Assembly: GCA_964639245.1 (NCBI GenBank)
Contig: CAZXCU010000015.1
Location: forward strand, 62,001 to 126,000
Direction: 5' to 3'
Length of the DNA: 64,000 nucleotides
DNA from: SB15 sp964639245
Lineage (GTDB): Bacteria > Chloroflexota > Anaerolineae > Aggregatilineales > J027
The first letter of the stretch is position 1. Every line of letters starts with the position of its first letter. Made by a program: the position numbers and the translations under genes. The notes below the pieces were generated by a model that saw nothing but the letters and a program-made list of their open reading frames with translations, ran no database searches and was not told the DNA's origin. Positions 61,872-64,000 of this stretch are shown here, piece after piece.

Positions 61872-63046
61872 GGGGTGCAATCCGGTAGGCTGTCTACATC
61901 TGTGTTCCAGTTTTCAGTATAGAAACGCAGGTAATCGTCTAAATGAGCTTGCCAGTAATTGTTGGCATGTTCCCCTTCGGCATACAGTTGGTAGGTATGT
62001 TCAATCCCGTTTTGTGCCATGCGCTGGTTGATGAGGTCGATGTTCAACTGAGCATAGTCATTTTTGCCCCGATCCATCCAGATACGTAAAGGCGGATTCG
62101 GCGGGGGAGCAAGTGCTAAGTCCAATGGGTTATTGCTGGCGGGGGCGTGATACAGGTCAAAAAATGGGCTGTGTCCGCCGAGGGTGGCAAAAAGTTCAGG
62201 ATGACGGAAAGCGATTTCAAATGCCCAGAATCCCCCGCGTGAAATGCCACCGATGGCACGCCCTTCCCGTGTATTTTGTAGACAGTAGGTGGTCTCCATA
62301 TAGGGCAGAAGTTCATCAATCACCAGTGATTCCCATGATGCACCCGCCCCAAAGCTATTGGTATTGGCGAGACTCCCGCCAAACGGCAACACCACCACCA
62401 TCGGCGGAATTTCTTGGAGTGCTACACCGCGTACCACGGCATCATCCATGCCCAAAATTTCCCAATGGGTATCGTCGCTGTTTGAACCGTGCATCAGCAG
62501 GACATAGGGATAGCGTTTGGCAGGGTCGTGGCAAGGCGGTAAAAAAACGCGGTAACGAATAGGCCAGCCATTCACCACACTCGGCATTTCTCCCGTTTTC
62601 ATCTCGCCGATCGGGGTTAAACAGTTGGCGGGAAAATCGCTGCGTTGATAGCGTAAAAGGTAGCTGCCCTCCACCCATGTATTCAAATTTCGCACCACAA
62701 CGGTATAAGTATCGGTAGTAGGAAGGGGGTAGTGGATGAGCATGGCATCGGTACCGGGCGCGGTGTTGTCGTCGCTGATGAGCAAATTGCCTGCCGAATC
62801 ATACAATTCGATGATCACATTCAATTCGCTGTACGGGTCAGGCGGGTAAATCTGGGCGCTCAGGTGGATTTTATCGCCTGCTGTGCCGTCTAATCTCCAT
62901 GCTTGCTGTTCGTCCCGCACCAGATAACTCACCACAGGTTCACCCGCAACCAGACCATTCTCCTGGCGGGTATAGCTAGCAGTGAGGGACGGCATCGGGA
63001 ACATCAAAAAACACAGGAAAACAAACCCGATTCGTTTTATTGACAT
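61868..63046 (-). CDS. Secreted PPC-domain serine esterase
   Basis: A 392-residue exported alpha/beta hydrolase. ATG 63046 is chosen; the frame opens 25 codons earlier, but MSIKRIGFVFLCFLMFP is the signal peptide. Residues about 25-145 form an N-terminal PPC domain (DKIHLSAQIYPPDPYSELNV, LLISDDNTAPGTD). The esterase follows: VLLMHGSNSDDTHW (oxyanion His-Gly), nucleophile Ser in GRAIGGISRGGFWAFEIAF (GxSxG), a Glu/Asp-rich loop and His in EGEHANNYWQAHL. It resembles esterase D/feruloyl- or carbohydrate-esterase type. Ten-base overlap with the upstream esterase and ATGA overlap with the downstream lipoprotein place it in one operon. Confidence 0.88.
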   Translation of the reverse strand: MSIKRIGFVFLCFLMFPMPSLTASYTRQENGLVAGEPVVSYLVRDEQQAWRLDGTAGDKIHLSAQIYPPDPYSELNVIIELYDSAGNLLISDDNTAPGTDAMLIHYPLPTTDTYTVVVRNLNTWVEGSYLLRYQRSDFPANCLTPIGEMKTGEMPSVVNGWPIRYRVFLPPCHDPAKRYPYVLLMHGSNSDDTHWEILGMDDAVVRGVALQEIPPMVVVLPFGGSLANTNSFGAGASWESLVIDELLPYMETTYCLQNTREGRAIGGISRGGFWAFEIAFRHPELFATLGGHSPFFDLYHAPASNNPLDLALAPPPNPPLRIWMDRGKNDYAQLNIDLINQRMAQNGIEHTYQLYAEGEHANNYWQAHLDDYLRFYTENWNTDVDSLPDCTP

Positions 63047-63999
63047 GAGGGCAAATCCTCCAGCAGCAAAGGCCAATTTCGCCCGTAGAATTCTAAATAT
63101 TCTTGCATATGGCTCGCCCAATATTCGTTGGTATGTCCGCCTGTCGGATTAATGGTATAGGTATGGACAATACCGCGCTGCGAAAGTTCATTGGAAAACA
63201 CAACCACATTCGCCCCGCCGGAGTCATTCTGTGCATTGTCTAAATATATTCGCAGCGATTCAATGTTCGGAGCAAATTCTGCCAGCGCCAATGGGTTATG
63301 GGTGTTGGGGGCGTTGTTTGGCACAAACCAAGGGCTATGACCGCCCACCGCGGTAAACATATCGGGATTGCGTAAGCTAATACTGTATGCCCAAAAGCCC
63401 CCGCGTGAAATGCCCCCGATGGCACGTCCGCGTGCTTCCCGCCAGACACAATAATTGGTTTCGATTTCAGGGATGAGTTCGTTCAGGATAATATCTTCAT
63501 AGGATGCGCCTTCGGTGAAAATATTATTTTCCTGAAAATCGCCCCCGTCTGGCATGACGACAATCATCGGCGGGAGTGTGCCATCCAGAATCCCTTCATC
63601 GAGGGTGGGTTGTAAGCCCAAATCCGCCCATTGGTCGTACTGGTAGCCCGAACCGTGCATCAAAATGACGTAGGGATAGCGTCGCCCAAATTTAAAAAAA
63701 CAGGGTGGGAGATAAATATTGTAGGTGACTAACCCGCCGCTAATTTCGCTATTGAAGGCGCTTTCAAATAAGTTACCCGGCTCATCACATTGGCTAACGG
63801 TTGGGCTTGGCAGCGCAATTTGCGTACTGGTGGGATGTGGGGTCAGTGTGGGCGTGACTGGCGCACGAGTCGGGACAATCGCGGCAGTTTGGGTCACAAT
63901 GGGCGCGGCAGATTGTGGTGTGGGCGTGTTGGTAATGACAATCACCTGCTGGGTGACTTCCGGCGCAAGGGGTTCGCAGGCGGCCATCAGCAGGAAAAT
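63037..63999 (-). CDS. Lipoprotein serine esterase (5' end outside window)
   Basis: The same esterase family as its neighbour, without the PPC domain. The ATG at 63987 is not the start: the frame continues to the window edge and reads IFLLMAACEPL, so LMAAC is a lipobox and the signal peptide lies partly outside. A Thr/Pro linker follows the Cys, then the hydrolase with VILMHGSGYQYDQW, nucleophile in GRAIGGISRGGFWAYSISL, and His near GGHTNEYWASHM. It overlaps the next esterase by ten bases. Two paralogues in tandem, one lipid-anchored and one carrying a PPC domain, indicate duplication with different anchoring. Confidence 0.88.
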   Translation of the reverse strand: MFLLMAACEPLAPEVTQQVIVITNTPTPQSAAPIVTQTAAIVPTRAPVTPTLTPHPTSTQIALPSPTVSQCDEPGNLFESAFNSEISGGLVTYNIYLPPCFFKFGRRYPYVILMHGSGYQYDQWADLGLQPTLDEGILDGTLPPMIVVMPDGGDFQENNIFTEGASYEDIILNELIPEIETNYCVWREARGRAIGGISRGGFWAYSISLRNPDMFTAVGGHSPWFVPNNAPNTHNPLALAEFAPNIESLRIYLDNAQNDSGGANVVVFSNELSQRGIVHTYTINPTGGHTNEYWASHMQEYLEFYGRNWPLLLEDLPSCQ

Positions 64000-64000
64000 T

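Noticed and set aside
63985..63987. ATG 63987 as start of the last esterase
   Set aside because: The frame continues upstream with IFLL before MAAC, the end of a lipoprotein signal peptide cut by the window.

Overview
The window looks like chromosomal DNA of a free-living bacterium, most likely Chloroflexota (Anaerolineae-like). This is inference from gene style: TadE/TadG-type secreted proteins with long Thr-Pro tails, many Thr-Pro linkers ahead of secreted domains, lipoproteins without outer-membrane machinery, two-component proteins with odd domain sets, and a long L25/CTC-type ribosomal protein. Base composition is moderate and even. I see no phage, insertion sequence, CRISPR array or tRNA. 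No gene-free stretch exceeds 300 bases; the longest is about 290 bases (56173-56461).

Layout. 2-2697: end of a glycosyltransferase and an AsnB-type asparagine synthetase. 2754-5826: a SWIM zinc-finger protein, then a MaoC hydratase and a CitE-like lyase. 5784-8092 (minus): a compact RiPP locus made of an 81-residue precursor with six perfect TWFAS repeats, a YcaO enzyme and a TfuA partner. 8261-11041: acyltransferase, UDP-GlcNAc 2-epimerase and glycosyltransferase. 11106-16548 (minus): three Tad-like secreted or pilus-type proteins, preceded on the same strand by a response regulator lacking the phospho-acceptor Asp. 17574-21808: ribosomal protein L25, a GNAT enzyme, a membrane sensor with a C-terminal HTH-like segment, and a three-S1-domain protein. 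21897-25512 (minus): a heterodimeric ABC exporter. 25661-32729: glycosyltransferases, peptidase F, a double Clp-N protein and a polyprenyl-phosphate sugar transferase. 32726-35666 (minus): Rho and a histidine kinase. 36089-40929: a polyprenyl-phosphate mannose-synthase-like enzyme and a 1348-residue YfhO-flippase fusion. 41982-45958: a copper-export cassette with a CopB-type ATPase divergent from a NarL-type regulator and a histidine kinase that carries a C-terminal YHS metal-binding domain. 46345-49723: SRP RNA, a YabE-like G5/3D protein, RsmA and a sugar-nucleotide epimerase. 49944-54490: a LysM lipoprotein, a pseudo-receiver/roadblock-like protein, a Ser/Thr kinase and a GNAT enzyme. 54568-63999 (minus): a Pro-rich membrane protein and an operon of two esterases and two PPC-repeat proteins that runs off the window.

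The best candidate for an undescribed system is the YcaO-TfuA locus. Its precursor ends in a 6 x 15-bp array encoding TWFAS, with third-position changes but no amino-acid change. The core has no Cys and there is no dehydrogenase or E1-like partner. By analogy with YcaO-TfuA pairs that make thioamides (archaeal McrA, thioviridamide-type peptides, and the multi-core thiovarsolins) the product may be a thioamidated repeat peptide. The YHS-domain kinase beside CopB is the second most interesting observation.
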